Assembly (NCBI RefSeq): GCF_023221595.1 | Contig: NZ_CP096565.1 | Coordinates: 1-64,000, forward strand | From: Rhodococcus qingshengii JCM 15477 | Lineage (GTDB): Bacteria > Actinomycetota > Actinomycetes > Mycobacteriales > Mycobacteriaceae | Length of the DNA: 64,000 nt | Direction: 5' to 3' | Translations under genes and position numbers: made by a program | Notes under the pieces: generated by a model | Databases searched by the model: none | What the model saw: only the letters and a program-made list of their open reading frames with translations | What the model was told of the DNA's origin: nothing | Shown: piece after piece, positions 34,390 through 42,006 of the stretch | Position numbering within the stretch: the first letter of the stretch is position 1 | How the letters are laid out: every line of letters starts with the position of its first letter

Positions 34390-34430
34390 AGCGGCCCCGA
34401 CTTCTTCGCGAAGTCGGGGCCGCTGCCGAT
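34390..34430. terminator. Bidirectional terminator between convergent genes
   Basis: AGCGGCCCCGACTT (34390-34403) pairs with AAGTCGGGGCCGCT (34411-34424). GATTTTC follows on the plus side. It serves the plus-strand group 32841-34295 and the minus-strand DUF4192 gene. Confidence 0.65.
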
Positions 34431-34432
34431 TT

Positions 34433-35455
34433 TCAGCTGTCGAGATTGTCGACGTCGACGCCGAAGGATCGCGCTGCGTCGGCGGCGATCGCGTGCAGTT
34501 GCGTGGTGACTGCTGCGGGCGAGACTGCGTGCTCGAGTGCGAAGTCGAGCAGGTTGCGCAGTGGGGTGTCGTGTTCGCCGTTGCCGTCGATGACGGCGGC
34601 TTGGGCGGCCTCGAGTGCGATGCCGGTACTGGGTCCGTCGCCGCTGATGTATGAGCAGTACGCCGCGACGGTGAGAATCTGGATGCGGGCGTTGCCGCGT
34701 ACCTGGCGGGCGATTGTCGCGAACGCGTGGGCGGCGGCGTGCTCGTTTCCGTTGGCGGTGAACATCAGGGCATCGCGTGCGGTGGGGCTGATGGTGGCGC
34801 ACAGTCCGACACGGACGGCCAGCTCGGCGTCCGGGTTGCCCCGTGTGCGGATGAGTGTCGCGAGTTCGGTGACGGCGTGGCGAACGAAGTCCGGTCCCTG
34901 CGCGTGCAGCGCTGCGTGTGCGGGTGCGGTGTCCGCTTCGACGGTGACGGCGTAGCGGGCGGCGATGTCCTCGCGTGAGGCTGCGGTGGTGCGACCTTGT
35001 TCGACGGCGTTGTGAATGCTCAACGTTGAGGCGTTCGGGTCTTCGGTGAGTCCGGTCGCGTACGTGTCGAGGTCGGTCCACAACGCTCCGGCTTCGAGCG
35101 CGGTGACGTGCAAGGCGAGCATGTCGTGGATTCCGGCGTCACGGAATCCCTGGCGCAGGATCGCGATCTGGTCGAGCGCGATGACTGCGGCGGCGTCTTC
35201 GGCGACGGCAACGCAAATCGTGGCGGTGGTGTCGGCGCGTGCGGCAGCTTCGAGGTACGGGGCCGGATCGAATTCGGCGCCCTCGCCTGCGGCGGCGTCG
35301 GTCCGCGCGACAAGGGCAATCTGCTTGGTGGTTCGGCCGTCGACGATTTCGTCTTTGAGCATGATCACGATGACCGATGCGGTCGGGATGAATCCGAGCA
35401 TGGTGGGGATGGAGGCAAGTACCTCGGTGGCGGTGTTCAAACGGATGCGCTGCAT
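34433..35455 (-). CDS. DUF4192 family protein
   Basis: 340 aa from the ATG at 35455, which has GAGGGG upstream. The start MQRIRLNTATEVLASIPTML followed by GFIPTASVIVI is the hallmark of DUF4192, an actinobacterial family often found on plasmids. No enzyme motif is known. The gene is the last before oriT in the leading region, and repeat copy 1 (35497-35773) lies just upstream. Confidence 0.75.
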   Translation of the reverse strand: MQRIRLNTATEVLASIPTMLGFIPTASVIVIMLKDEIVDGRTTKQIALVARTDAAAGEGAEFDPAPYLEAAARADTTATICVAVAEDAAAVIALDQIAILRQGFRDAGIHDMLALHVTALEAGALWTDLDTYATGLTEDPNASTLSIHNAVEQGRTTAASREDIAARYAVTVEADTAPAHAALHAQGPDFVRHAVTELATLIRTRGNPDAELAVRVGLCATISPTARDALMFTANGNEHAAAHAFATIARQVRGNARIQILTVAAYCSYISGDGPSTGIALEAAQAAVIDGNGEHDTPLRNLLDFALEHAVSPAAVTTQLHAIAADAARSFGVDVDNLDS

Positions 35456-35496
35456 GTCGTTCCCCTCGCTGATGAAAGTGACCGGGCCGGGTGCCC

Positions 35497-35773
35497 CGCC
35501 AATTTTTTTCGCCTGCTGGCAAAGGAGAATCGCGTCGGCATGAGGGGGCCGGAGTGCCACCCCTGGGCCGAGAAAATTTCGGCGGGAGCTTGCGAGTGAC
35601 GAAAATTTCTCGGAGCCATCGGCCGGCGCTTGCGCCGCCAGGGGTTGCGCGCAGGTCACCGCCGACGAGAATCGGAAGGCCAGAAGGAGAACAAAAAGAT
35701 GCTCTTCATCAGGACGCAGCGAAGCGGAGTTCATTTCGGGGGACACCGAAGGTGGCCGGCCGCCGGGCAGGCG
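35497..35773 (-). repeat. Leading-region repeat LR, copy 1
   Basis: First of three related copies (with 37720-37992 and 46571-46852), beginning CGCCAATTTTTTTCGCC and ending CCGCCGGGCAGGCG. Long identical blocks include GGGGTTGCGCGCAGGTCACC and GAATCGGAAGGCCAGAAGGA. It holds a stem CCGAGAAAATTTCG (35568-35581) / CGAAAATTTCTCGG (35600-35613) with one mismatch. It starts 42 bases upstream of the DUF4192 ATG. No gene within it is credible. It is a candidate promoter or structured regulatory element. Confidence 0.8.
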
Positions 35774-35837
35774 ACAACGTAACTGCGGCGATACGCTCGC
35801 AGGGTCGGAGTCGAGAACACTGTTTTAGGGGGATCGC

Positions 35838-36011
35838 GTGAGCTTGAAGGCACGAAAGCTGCTCTGGGCTACGACTGTCGCAATCTTTCTGGTGGCGGCT
35901 GTGTTGTCCTATTTCAGTTCGGGACTCGGTTCTGCCGCTTTATGGGTGACGGTGGGCCTTGCACTCGGTGCGTCCGGTTTCGCGGATTTGAAGGTGCAGG
36001 CTCGCAGCTAG
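35838..36011 (+). CDS. Small membrane protein
   Basis: 57 aa from GTG with AGGGGG upstream. Two hydrophobic stretches (about 9-26 and 31-50; TTVAIFLVAAVLSYF and AALWVTVGLALGASGF) make it a likely two-pass membrane peptide. It lies just behind repeat copy 1 on the opposite strand. No family recognised. Confidence 0.5.
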   Translation: MSLKARKLLWATTVAIFLVAAVLSYFSSGLGSAALWVTVGLALGASGFADLKVQARS

Positions 36012-36358
36012 TAGCGGCGAATGTCCTGGGTGTCACGCTGGTGCCGGGAGCGTGCAGTCACGGCACTCCCACTGACCACCGACGCGGGTACAGGTGCGGC
36101 GTTGCTCGCACAGCCAGCACCCTCGCACAGCCAGCACCGTTGATTGCGCCGGGTCAACACCTGCGCTCCGGTCGCGGCGGGCCGTGGCTGTTCGGCGCGC
36201 TCGCGCTCGGATACGAGCCTGATCATGTCGCCGAAGATGTGGCGGCACTGCGAGCAGATTTCTCCGTCCTCGGCCACGATGTTCGAGCATCCCGCGAGAA
36301 CGCATCCGGTGAACATCTGCGGATCCACCATCGTCTCCGCCTTCGGGACATTCACCAT
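36008..36358 (-). pseudogene. Zinc-ribbon protein gene, frameshifted by 17-bp duplication
   Basis: The current frame (116 aa from the ATG at 36358) begins MVNVPKAETMVDPQ, has a Cys cluster (GCVLAGC, CSQC) and runs to CWLCEGAGC. There a perfect 17-base tandem duplication (36105-36121 and 36122-36138, unit CTCGCACAGCCAGCACC) shifts the frame. Removing one unit restores CWLCEQRRTC then WECRDCTLP, ending at 36033, a regular four-cysteine zinc ribbon. The gene overlaps the upstream gene at ATGGTGA, so it was translationally coupled. The duplication looks recent because both copies are identical. Confidence 0.7.
36105..36138 (-). repeat. Perfect 17-bp tandem duplication
   Basis: Two adjacent identical copies of CTCGCACAGCCAGCACC. 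Seventeen is not a multiple of three, so it breaks the frame of the surrounding zinc-ribbon gene. Confidence 0.9.
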
Positions 36359-36690
36359 CGGAATCGGATTCCGTGCGGTGCGGCGGCGCGCTCGACTCTG
36401 CCGTAAACCCGATTCACGCGTGAGGGTGCGATCTGTCCGGCGTCGTAGGCGCGGCGGGTCGCGACGGCGAGCAGGGCGACGGCTTCGCGGGCGGTCACTT
36501 CGTGCGCGAGGGTGAGCCACCCGATTTCCGCTTGCATCCCTACCGCGCTCGTGGCGGCGGTGATCTTTGCGGTCAGTGTCTCGAGGATCTCGGCGGTCGC
36601 CATTCCTGAGGGTGTGATCGCGGGGTACGCGGTGTCGATAGTGTTGCTGTACATCGTGTCGGTGCGCAGCTCGTCGGTCGTGGTGCTCAT
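36352..36690 (-). CDS. Hypothetical leading-region protein
   Basis: 112 aa from the ATG at 36690 with GAAAGGG upstream. Helical; the part EVTAREAVALLAVATRRAYDAGQIAPSRVNRVYGRVE may bind nucleic acid. Its leader shares a hairpin and a CGTAGACTTTCGG block with the ParB-like gene. No family recognised. Confidence 0.5.
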   Translation of the reverse strand: MSTTTDELRTDTMYSNTIDTAYPAITPSGMATAEILETLTAKITAATSAVGMQAEIGWLTLAHEVTAREAVALLAVATRRAYDAGQIAPSRVNRVYGRVERAAAPHGIRFRW

Positions 36691-36703
36691 GTCGTTGCCC
36701 TTT

Positions 36704-36754
36704 CGTAGACTTTCGGGTGCGACACCGGGCGGGCTCCTTCCGCCCGGTGTCGCA
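36704..36754 (-). promoter_or_regulatory. Leader hairpin plus conserved block upstream of 36690 gene
   Basis: TGCGACACCGGGCGG (36718-36732) pairs perfectly with CCGCCCGGTGTCGCA (36740-36754). It is followed toward the gene by CGTAGACTTTCGG (plus-strand reading, 36704-36716). The same arrangement precedes the ParB-like gene at 45762-45812. It may end transcription of the ArdC-like gene or control the downstream gene. Confidence 0.55.
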
Positions 36755-36777
36755 CTGTGTTTGTGGGGTGCTGCCGT

Positions 36778-37674
36778 CTAGGCGGCTGCGGTGTCCTCGG
36801 CTTCGTCGGTGGCGGGTTCGAGTGCCTCGGCGAGGGTGTGGACGGTCGCCAGGACTGCGCGGGCGGTGTCGGTGATGACCTCGAGGTCTCCGTTTCCCCA
36901 TCCGGCGATGTAGCCGATGCTGTAGTCGGTGGTGTCGAGTCCGAGTAGTCCGGCGAGGACGTAGGCGACGGATTCGGCTTCGACTTCGGCGCGGCCTCGG
37001 TGCAGCTCGGCGGGGTCGATGTCGCCGTTGGCGTGCATGAGCGCGTGGGCGGCTTCGTGAATCATCGTTTTCGCGGCTTGGGCGTCGCTGATCTTGTCGT
37101 CGACGATGATGCGGCGTGATCCGTCGAGGCTGGTTCGGCCGTTCGTTTCTCCGGCGATGTGCTCGCGGGTGACGGTCCATCCCTGTTCGGTCATCACCTG
37201 CGCGATGCGGGTGTAGATCGCGGCGGGGTCGTCGCCGTGTAGTCGGGTGGTGATGGTTTCTGCTGCTTGGGCGGGGTGGCCTTCGATCGGGTCGGTTTGG
37301 GCGATGTCGAACACGGACAGGATCGGGAACCGTGCTGCGCGGCGGGTGGTTTCCTCGCCGGTCTCGGTGTCGGTTTCGGTGATCTTCTTGGTCGAGTAGC
37401 CGAAAATCTTGATCGACTTTTCGCCCTTGCGGACCTGGCGTCCGAGTTCTTGCCACTTGCGGAATCCGGCGACCTGGCTCGCGTCGGGGGCCTGCGAGAA
37501 AATCAACATGACGTTGTTGAAGCTGTAGGAGTGGAACGCTGCTGCGGCGGTCAGGTAGGCGGCCCATGCGTCGGTGTCGGTGAGCTGGGCGACCTTCGCG
37601 GTGATGCTCTCGTGCAGTGCGGCGGCCTGCTCGCGTCGTGCCGCGCTCTTGTCTGCCGTGGTCTTCGCGCCCAT
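36778..37674 (-). CDS. ArdC-like anti-restriction protein
   Basis: 298 aa from the ATG at 37674, with GGAGG upstream. The N-terminal region (about 20-120) reads WAAYLTAAAAFHSYSFNNV, then FRKWQELGRQVRKGEKSIKI, which is the ArdC single-stranded-DNA-binding domain. The C-terminal region has the zincin motif MIHEAAHALMH with a downstream Glu-rich helix. ArdC proteins of conjugative plasmids protect entering DNA from restriction. Its place in the entering region and behind repeat copy 2 fits early expression in the recipient. Confidence 0.85.
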   Translation of the reverse strand: MGAKTTADKSAARREQAAALHESITAKVAQLTDTDAWAAYLTAAAAFHSYSFNNVMLIFSQAPDASQVAGFRKWQELGRQVRKGEKSIKIFGYSTKKITETDTETGEETTRRAARFPILSVFDIAQTDPIEGHPAQAAETITTRLHGDDPAAIYTRIAQVMTEQGWTVTREHIAGETNGRTSLDGSRRIIVDDKISDAQAAKTMIHEAAHALMHANGDIDPAELHRGRAEVEAESVAYVLAGLLGLDTTDYSIGYIAGWGNGDLEVITDTARAVLATVHTLAEALEPATDEAEDTAAA

Positions 37675-37719
37675 AACTTTCAACCTCCGCTGATCCGGTG
37701 GCGCCACCTGCTCGGTGGC

Positions 37720-37992
37720 CGCCAATTTTTTTGCCCTGCTGGCAAAGGAGAATCGCGTCGGCATGAGGGGGCCGGAGTGCCACCCCTGGGCCGGGAAAAT
37801 TTCTCTGCGAGCGTGCGAGTGCGGGTTGAGAAAATTTCTCGGAGCCCTCGGGCCGGCATCGCCGCCAGGGGTTGCGCGCAGGTCACCGCCGACGAGAATC
37901 GGAAGGCCAGAAGGACAAACAAATCAACGCTTTTCGCTGGTGCGGAGCGCAGCGGAGCTCAATTCGGAGGACACCGGTAGGTGGCCGGCCGC
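37720..37992 (-). repeat. Leading-region repeat LR, copy 2
   Basis: Second copy, starting 46 bases upstream of the ArdC-like ATG. The stem is CCGGGAAAATTTCTC (37791-37805) with GAGAAAATTTCTCGG (37828-37842), and the loop contains GCGAGCGTGCGAGTGCGGG. The blocks shared with copies 1 and 3 are in the same order and orientation. Confidence 0.8.
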
Positions 37993-38034
37993 CGGGCAGG
38001 CGCCAACACACCGCCGGCAACGGGCCAGGCGTTC

Positions 38035-38112
38035 GCACCTCCCGCTCGGGTGGCTCGCGGGGTGATTGTGCGGGAGCGACGGGACTCGACACGCGCGGTG
38101 TCGCGGTAGCTC
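38035..38112. repeat. Second dispersed repeat, copy A
   Basis: GCACCTCCCGCTCGG, then TGATTGTGCGGGAGCGACGG, and TGTCGCGGTAGCTCT recur in the same order at 56391-56470 with a few differences. It lies directly after repeat copy 2. No coding frame explains it. Confidence 0.65.
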
Positions 38113-38587
38113 TTCAATTTTTTTCGGGTGTTTTGTGTTGCACCGGAGCGTCTAACACCATGCAAATCTGTCCGATTCGTTCCGATTCTTTCATTTCGAT
38201 TTGGTGACGCATAAAACCGCCGGGCCTGTTTCTGTTCCTCCTTTTCCTTATTATTGAGAAGTTTGCTAATTCGATGGAATAGCGAGATTTTTTACAACAC
38301 ATCGATTAAAAGTTCAGGTGGCGTGGAATCTCAGCTATCTCGCAGACAGTGGGTCATGCGGGCTTTTCGTTACTCTTCGGGACGTCGGGGGTGACGTCAC
38401 CTGCACGAAAGTTGCTGTTTCTGAGGCTCTTTGATGCGGATTCGATTGCAGTGCGTCGTCGGTTCACGCTGCCCGGGGTGTGTAGGGATTGGGTAGCGGA
38501 GGCGCCAGGGGATGTGGATAATTCTTTTTGTCGCTCCTGTCGGGGCGGCATTCCGGGAGTCCTTTCAATGTTGCGTGGGGGTTTGCT
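38113..38587. other. A+T-richer intergenic stretch
   Basis: About 470 bases without a convincing gene. 38215-38330 is noticeably A+T-rich with T-runs and could hold the promoter for the plus-strand membrane protein at 38588. I see no repeat or hairpin of note. Confidence 0.4.
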
Positions 38588-38965
38588 ATGCCAAGTCAGA
38601 GTGATTTCAGTTTTGTTTCTCTTTCGACCTCGGCGGCGATGCAGGACTGGTGGTTCGTTTTGATGGTGGGAGCGGCTGGGGCATGTTTCGTGGCTTCGTT
38701 GTCGGTCATTGAGGCTATGAAAGATGTGTCGTTGGAGCGCGTGGGCGCGGCGTTGGGGCGCGTGGCCGTCTCTTTCGTGTTCGGCATTTCGTCGTGGTTG
38801 CTGATCGACGCGAGTTTCGTGGAGCAGCCTGCGAAGTCGATCACTCCTCCGGTGGAATTTCCGGCGACAATCGGGGATCTGTTGGCGTTTGCGGTGTTGG
38901 TGGTTTTGATGGTCGCGGGTGCGGGGTTGGGGATGCTTTTTGGTGCCGCTTCGCTGGATGCCTGA
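38588..38965 (+). CDS. Membrane protein, three helices
   Basis: 125 aa from the ATG at 38588. Hydrophobic helices at about 20-42 (WWFVLMVGAAGACFVASL), 55-75 and 96-120. No motif recognised. It overlaps the next gene by eight bases, so the two probably work together. It runs against the surrounding minus-strand genes. Confidence 0.5.
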   Translation: MPSQSDFSFVSLSTSAAMQDWWFVLMVGAAGACFVASLSVIEAMKDVSLERVGAALGRVAVSFVFGISSWLLIDASFVEQPAKSITPPVEFPATIGDLLAFAVLVVLMVAGAGLGMLFGAASLDA

Positions 38966-39419
38966 CGGGCCGAGGGTGTGGCGGAGACGTCGTCGAGAGC
39001 GACTATCCCCTGCTATTTTGGGTGTATCCGCAGGTCGGCGCTTGATGGGGGAAACGTTGATGGATAGTTGGAGTCCGGATTTTCGGCCGCGGATGTGGGA
39101 GCGGGACAAGGAGCAGTTCGCGGCATGGACGGGCGGTGCTGCGGTTCGTTCTCCGTGGAAGCGTCGCAGGTTCAGGATCTGGCGCGAAGAGCAGCTGTCT
39201 AGCAAGTTGCGTTTGGCTCACAAGGCTGAGCAGAAGCGTCGGGCGGAGCTGATGGCGAATCCGAGTCCTGAGCTTGTTGAGGCATATCGGGAGTTGCGGG
39301 CTGCGGAGGCGGCGTCCGGTGCGCGGATCGGTTGCGCGCGCGGTGGCGATATGACTGACCCGAAAACCGTTCGCGCTCTTGCTCGGCTGTTGAGCGATCA
39401 CACCGAAAAGTTCCAGTAG
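38958..39419 (+). CDS. Basic helical protein
   Basis: 153 aa from the ATG at 38958 that overlaps the previous stop; an ATG at 39060 with a GGGGGAAA ribosome site would give 119 aa (MDSWSPDFRP) and may be the true start. Arg/Lys/Trp-rich with a long charged helix. It may bind nucleic acid or the membrane partner upstream. No family recognised. Confidence 0.4.
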   Translation: MPDGPRVWRRRRRERLSPAILGVSAGRRLMGETLMDSWSPDFRPRMWERDKEQFAAWTGGAAVRSPWKRRRFRIWREEQLSSKLRLAHKAEQKRRAELMANPSPELVEAYRELRAAEAASGARIGCARGGDMTDPKTVRALARLLSDHTEKFQ

Positions 39420-39473
39420 GAGCAGAGTACGGGCCACATTTATTGTGGTCAGCCCGCTTTTGTCCGGAAGTTT

Positions 39474-40316
39474 TCAGTCACGCCCGAGGTCGTGGGAGCG
39501 TTTCGGTGTCTGGGTCCGCGAGGTTTCCGGCCCGCTCGTCCCTGATTCTCGTGAACCTGTCGGTGGCTGTGACGGGTAGTCGAGTAGGCGGCCGCGCATG
39601 AGGTCGCTGAGTTCGTTCGGGTTGTACGGTGCGCGGTTTCCGCTGCGGAGGTGGTCGATCATCGCTTTGTGGTGCTCGGCCACCTCGAGGTGGATGACGT
39701 TGCCTTGAGTGCTGGCGAGCGTGGGCGGTTCGGTGCCGTTGCGGTGTACGCCGGGGGCGAGGACGTCGCGGAGCGGTGTGTGGGTTGCTTCCATTGCGAC
39801 GTAGCGGGCTGCTTGTACTGCGGAGGCGTGGACTTTCTGCCAGTCGATGGTCCAGCCGGAGGATTTGAGGAGTTCGTCGAAGAAGACTCGTTGTGTGCGG
39901 GAATTGCCGTCTCGGAACGGGTGCAGGACGGTGGTTTCGCCCCAGTGGTAGGCGAGTCGGTCGACGGCGCGGTCTTTCGGGAGTCCTTGGGGGAAGTTGT
40001 CTTTGGCGATTCCGCGGAAGATGAACGCTGCTTGGTTTTCGATGTGTTCGGGTCGGCAGTGTGGGAGGTTCATGCCGACGGCGCCGGTGTCGCGGGTGCG
40101 GAGGGTGCCTGCCCAGTCGTAGACGTCTTGCAGGATGAATTGGTGGATCTTCTTCAGGTGTTCGAAGTCGAAATTACCTGCGATGGGCTGTAATTCGAGC
40201 TGCAGAATGCGCTGATACGCCGCTTCGGTTTCGTCCTCGAGGAGTGCTTGCGGGTCGGTGTGCCCGAGTTTGTTGATCAGGACCCCGGTGTCGGGGTCGA
40301 CGTACGGGTCTTTCAA
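39474..40316 (-). CDS. Fic-domain AMP-transferase toxin (VbhT/FicT-like)
   Basis: 280 aa from TTG at 40316, fixed by the four-base TTGA overlap with the antitoxin stop. The Fic fold occupies about 25-200 and contains the active-site motif HPFRDGNSRTQR, close to the consensus HPFx(D/E)GNGRxxR, with a Ser in place of Gly. The wall strand LRTRDTGAVGMNLPHC is also present. Fic toxins transfer AMP to targets such as gyrase. The C-terminal 80 residues are polar and carry no obvious secretion domain. It is paired with a VbhA-like antitoxin. Confidence 0.85.
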   Translation of the reverse strand: MKDPYVDPDTGVLINKLGHTDPQALLEDETEAAYQRILQLELQPIAGNFDFEHLKKIHQFILQDVYDWAGTLRTRDTGAVGMNLPHCRPEHIENQAAFIFRGIAKDNFPQGLPKDRAVDRLAYHWGETTVLHPFRDGNSRTQRVFFDELLKSSGWTIDWQKVHASAVQAARYVAMEATHTPLRDVLAPGVHRNGTEPPTLASTQGNVIHLEVAEHHKAMIDHLRSGNRAPYNPNELSDLMRGRLLDYPSQPPTGSRESGTSGPETSRTQTPKRSHDLGRD

Positions 40317-40528
40317 CTGCGGGCAGCTCGGCGGCGGCGGTTTTCGGCGAGGACGAGTGCGACTGCTTCGTCGCCGGTGATTTCTCCGCGTAGTTGCCGG
40401 CGGCCGACTTCGATGCCGTATTCGCTGGGTTCCATGCCGGCCATGCGGTGTCCGGCGGTAGCGGCGGCGATGGCTCGGTCGATCTGGGCTTCGGTCATGT
40501 GCGACTGTGCGTTGCGTGCAGTGGTCAC
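40313..40528 (-). CDS. VbhA-family antitoxin
   Basis: 71 aa ending in a four-base overlap with the Fic gene. The sequence AGMEPSEYGIEVGRRQLRGEITGDEAVALVL follows the VbhA layout. Family antitoxins block Fic proteins with a helix carrying (S/T)xxxE(G/N). The aligned stretch here reads GHRMAG, so the Ser and the key Glu are replaced by Gly and Ala. ATG at 40528. Confidence 0.75.
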   Translation of the reverse strand: MTTARNAQSHMTEAQIDRAIAAATAGHRMAGMEPSEYGIEVGRRQLRGEITGDEAVALVLAENRRRRAARS

Positions 40529-40645
40529 CGGTGCTCCTTCGTCGACTCGGTCGAGCGTGGCGGTGCGCAGGGGAGCTGCGCACCGTTGTCTATTCTACCT
40601 GATCATTGCTTGTTTCCTGCGATCAACAGACCTGCGAGGGTGGTG

Positions 40646-41035
40646 TCAGAACAGGGTGTTTTGGGTTTGTGCGGCGGCGTTGTCGGTGCGTTTTTCGTAG
40701 GCGGCTGCGAGGGTTTGCGCTGTGGTGGGGCTGCATCCCATTTCGGTGCCGATTTCGTCCCAATCGGCTCCGTGGTGGTGCAGCTGCCAGGCGTCGTGTT
40801 CGTCATCGTTCATGTTCTGGGTTCCTGTCTGCTCGAGGGGCGACCTTCGGAGTTTGGACGCTTTCAGGAAGCTGTACGTCGAAAGGGCGAGTAATCCGAC
40901 TCCGGCGATGAGGGTTCGACTGGTTCCGATGGCGAAGTCCAGGGCTGCGACAGCGAGGGTGAGGACACCGAAGATGCTGTGTTTCACCACCCCCGGCCTG
41001 CTGATTCGCTGATCTGGCTTGTCTGGAGTGTTCAT
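40646..41035 (-). CDS. Membrane protein with C-terminal HTH-like part
   Basis: 129 aa. Two N-terminal hydrophobic helices (about 20-38 and 40-58) are joined to a soluble part starting at an internal Met (MNDDEHDAWQLHHHGADW) that reads as a sigma-region-4-like helix-turn-helix (WDEIGTEMGCSPTTAQTL). The C-part could also be made alone from the internal ATG. Coupled to the DnaB N-domain gene by an ATGA overlap. Confidence 0.5.
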   Translation of the reverse strand: MNTPDKPDQRISRPGVVKHSIFGVLTLAVAALDFAIGTSRTLIAGVGLLALSTYSFLKASKLRRSPLEQTGTQNMNDDEHDAWQLHHHGADWDEIGTEMGCSPTTAQTLAAAYEKRTDNAAAQTQNTLF

Positions 41036-41613
41036 GCTCGGCCTTCGCGGATGGCGGCGAGGCGTTGGGAGGCTGCGCGGCGTTCGCGGCCGATGCTGAG
41101 CAGGTGCTCGAACAGTTGGTCTTCGGGGAGCTCGTCGGCGGCTTGGGCGAGGGATCGTGCTGCTTCGCGGAATCCGCGCCGGTAGGCCTGGGTGAGGACT
41201 GCGGCGATGTTGTGCTCGAGTTCAGCGGACGGGACGCCGATGGTGGTGATGTCGGTGAGTGCTTTGGTGAGCTGTTTCCCGAGGTGCCCGCTGGTGCGGC
41301 CTTCCTGCTGCAAGGTGGTGAAGACGTGGGCACTGTTGTGAGGTTTGCCGGCCTCGACAAGTTCCGAGATCGCGGTGAACAGTGCCGCGTTCACGGGTCG
41401 GTAGAAGTCTGCGCTGGTCAGGGCCTCGACTGCACGCTTCGCGCTTGCGCCCGGCGCCCAGAGAAGCGAGCACAGGAGTTGATCCTCGACCTCGACTTCG
41501 ATGATGGTGCTGTATTCGTCGATCTCACTGTCGTTGTCGGTGAGGTCGTCGAAGTCGGGGACGGTGGCCAGTGAGAGTGTCACGTCGGGGTCCTTGCTGT
41601 CGCCGATGGGCAT
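41032..41613 (-). CDS. Stand-alone DnaB N-terminal-domain protein
   Basis: 193 aa. Residues about 40-150 (EDQLLCSLLWAPGASAKRAVEAL, DFYRPVNAALFTAISEL, NSAHVFTTLQQEG) match the N-terminal domain of replicative helicase DnaB, which binds primase and other partners. The ATPase domain is absent. It may recruit or inhibit the host primosome on entering DNA, for which the leading region would be a sensible place. The role is inference. Confidence 0.65.
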   Translation of the reverse strand: MPIGDSKDPDVTLSLATVPDFDDLTDNDSEIDEYSTIIEVEVEDQLLCSLLWAPGASAKRAVEALTSADFYRPVNAALFTAISELVEAGKPHNSAHVFTTLQQEGRTSGHLGKQLTKALTDITTIGVPSAELEHNIAAVLTQAYRRGFREAARSLAQAADELPEDQLFEHLLSIGRERRAASQRLAAIREGRA

Positions 41614-41619
41614 GGGAGG

Positions 41620-41940
41620 TCAGGGTCGCGGTGAGGTGAGTTGCCGGTGGCTGCGCAGGATCTCGGTGGCCGCGCGGAGGTTGCGGGCAGCCTCGGCGAG
41701 GTGGGTTGCGATGTCCTGGTCATGGGCGGCAACGTCTTCGGCGGTGTCCGTGCCGGGGGCGGTGTAGAGGGTGTGTAGCTCTTCGCGTGCATCACTGATT
41801 CCGGCGAGGGAGTCGTCGAGGGCGGCGAGCATGGTGCGGAGTTTGCGGTCGACGGATTCGCTGTCGCGGCGGAGCTCGGCGTCGAGTGCGCGGTCGACGA
41901 AGTCTGCATCGGGAGTGAAGGTGAATGCGGCGGCGGTCAT
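41620..41940 (-). CDS. Helical hypothetical protein
   Basis: 106 aa from the ATG at 41940 with CGGAGG upstream. Almost all alpha-helix with heptad-like Leu/Ala spacing. It lies six bases before the DnaB N-domain gene, so the two are in one transcription unit. No family recognised. The IS110-type element is inserted just upstream and may have separated it from its promoter. Confidence 0.5.
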   Translation of the reverse strand: MTAAAFTFTPDADFVDRALDAELRRDSESVDRKLRTMLAALDDSLAGISDAREELHTLYTAPGTDTAEDVAAHDQDIATHLAEAARNLRAATEILRSHRQLTSPRP

Positions 41941-42006
41941 GGTGTCCTCCGTAAGTTGTTGGATGGTCCGGAAGTGCTGGGTGTGGCTGATGGTGTCCTG
42001 CCTTAT

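Noticed and set aside
34029..35081. Arg/His-rich minus-strand open frame overlapping the DUF4192 gene
   Set aside because: Composition (Arg, His, Thr repeats) is typical of an out-of-frame reading of G+C-rich coding DNA; DUF4192 in another frame is clear.
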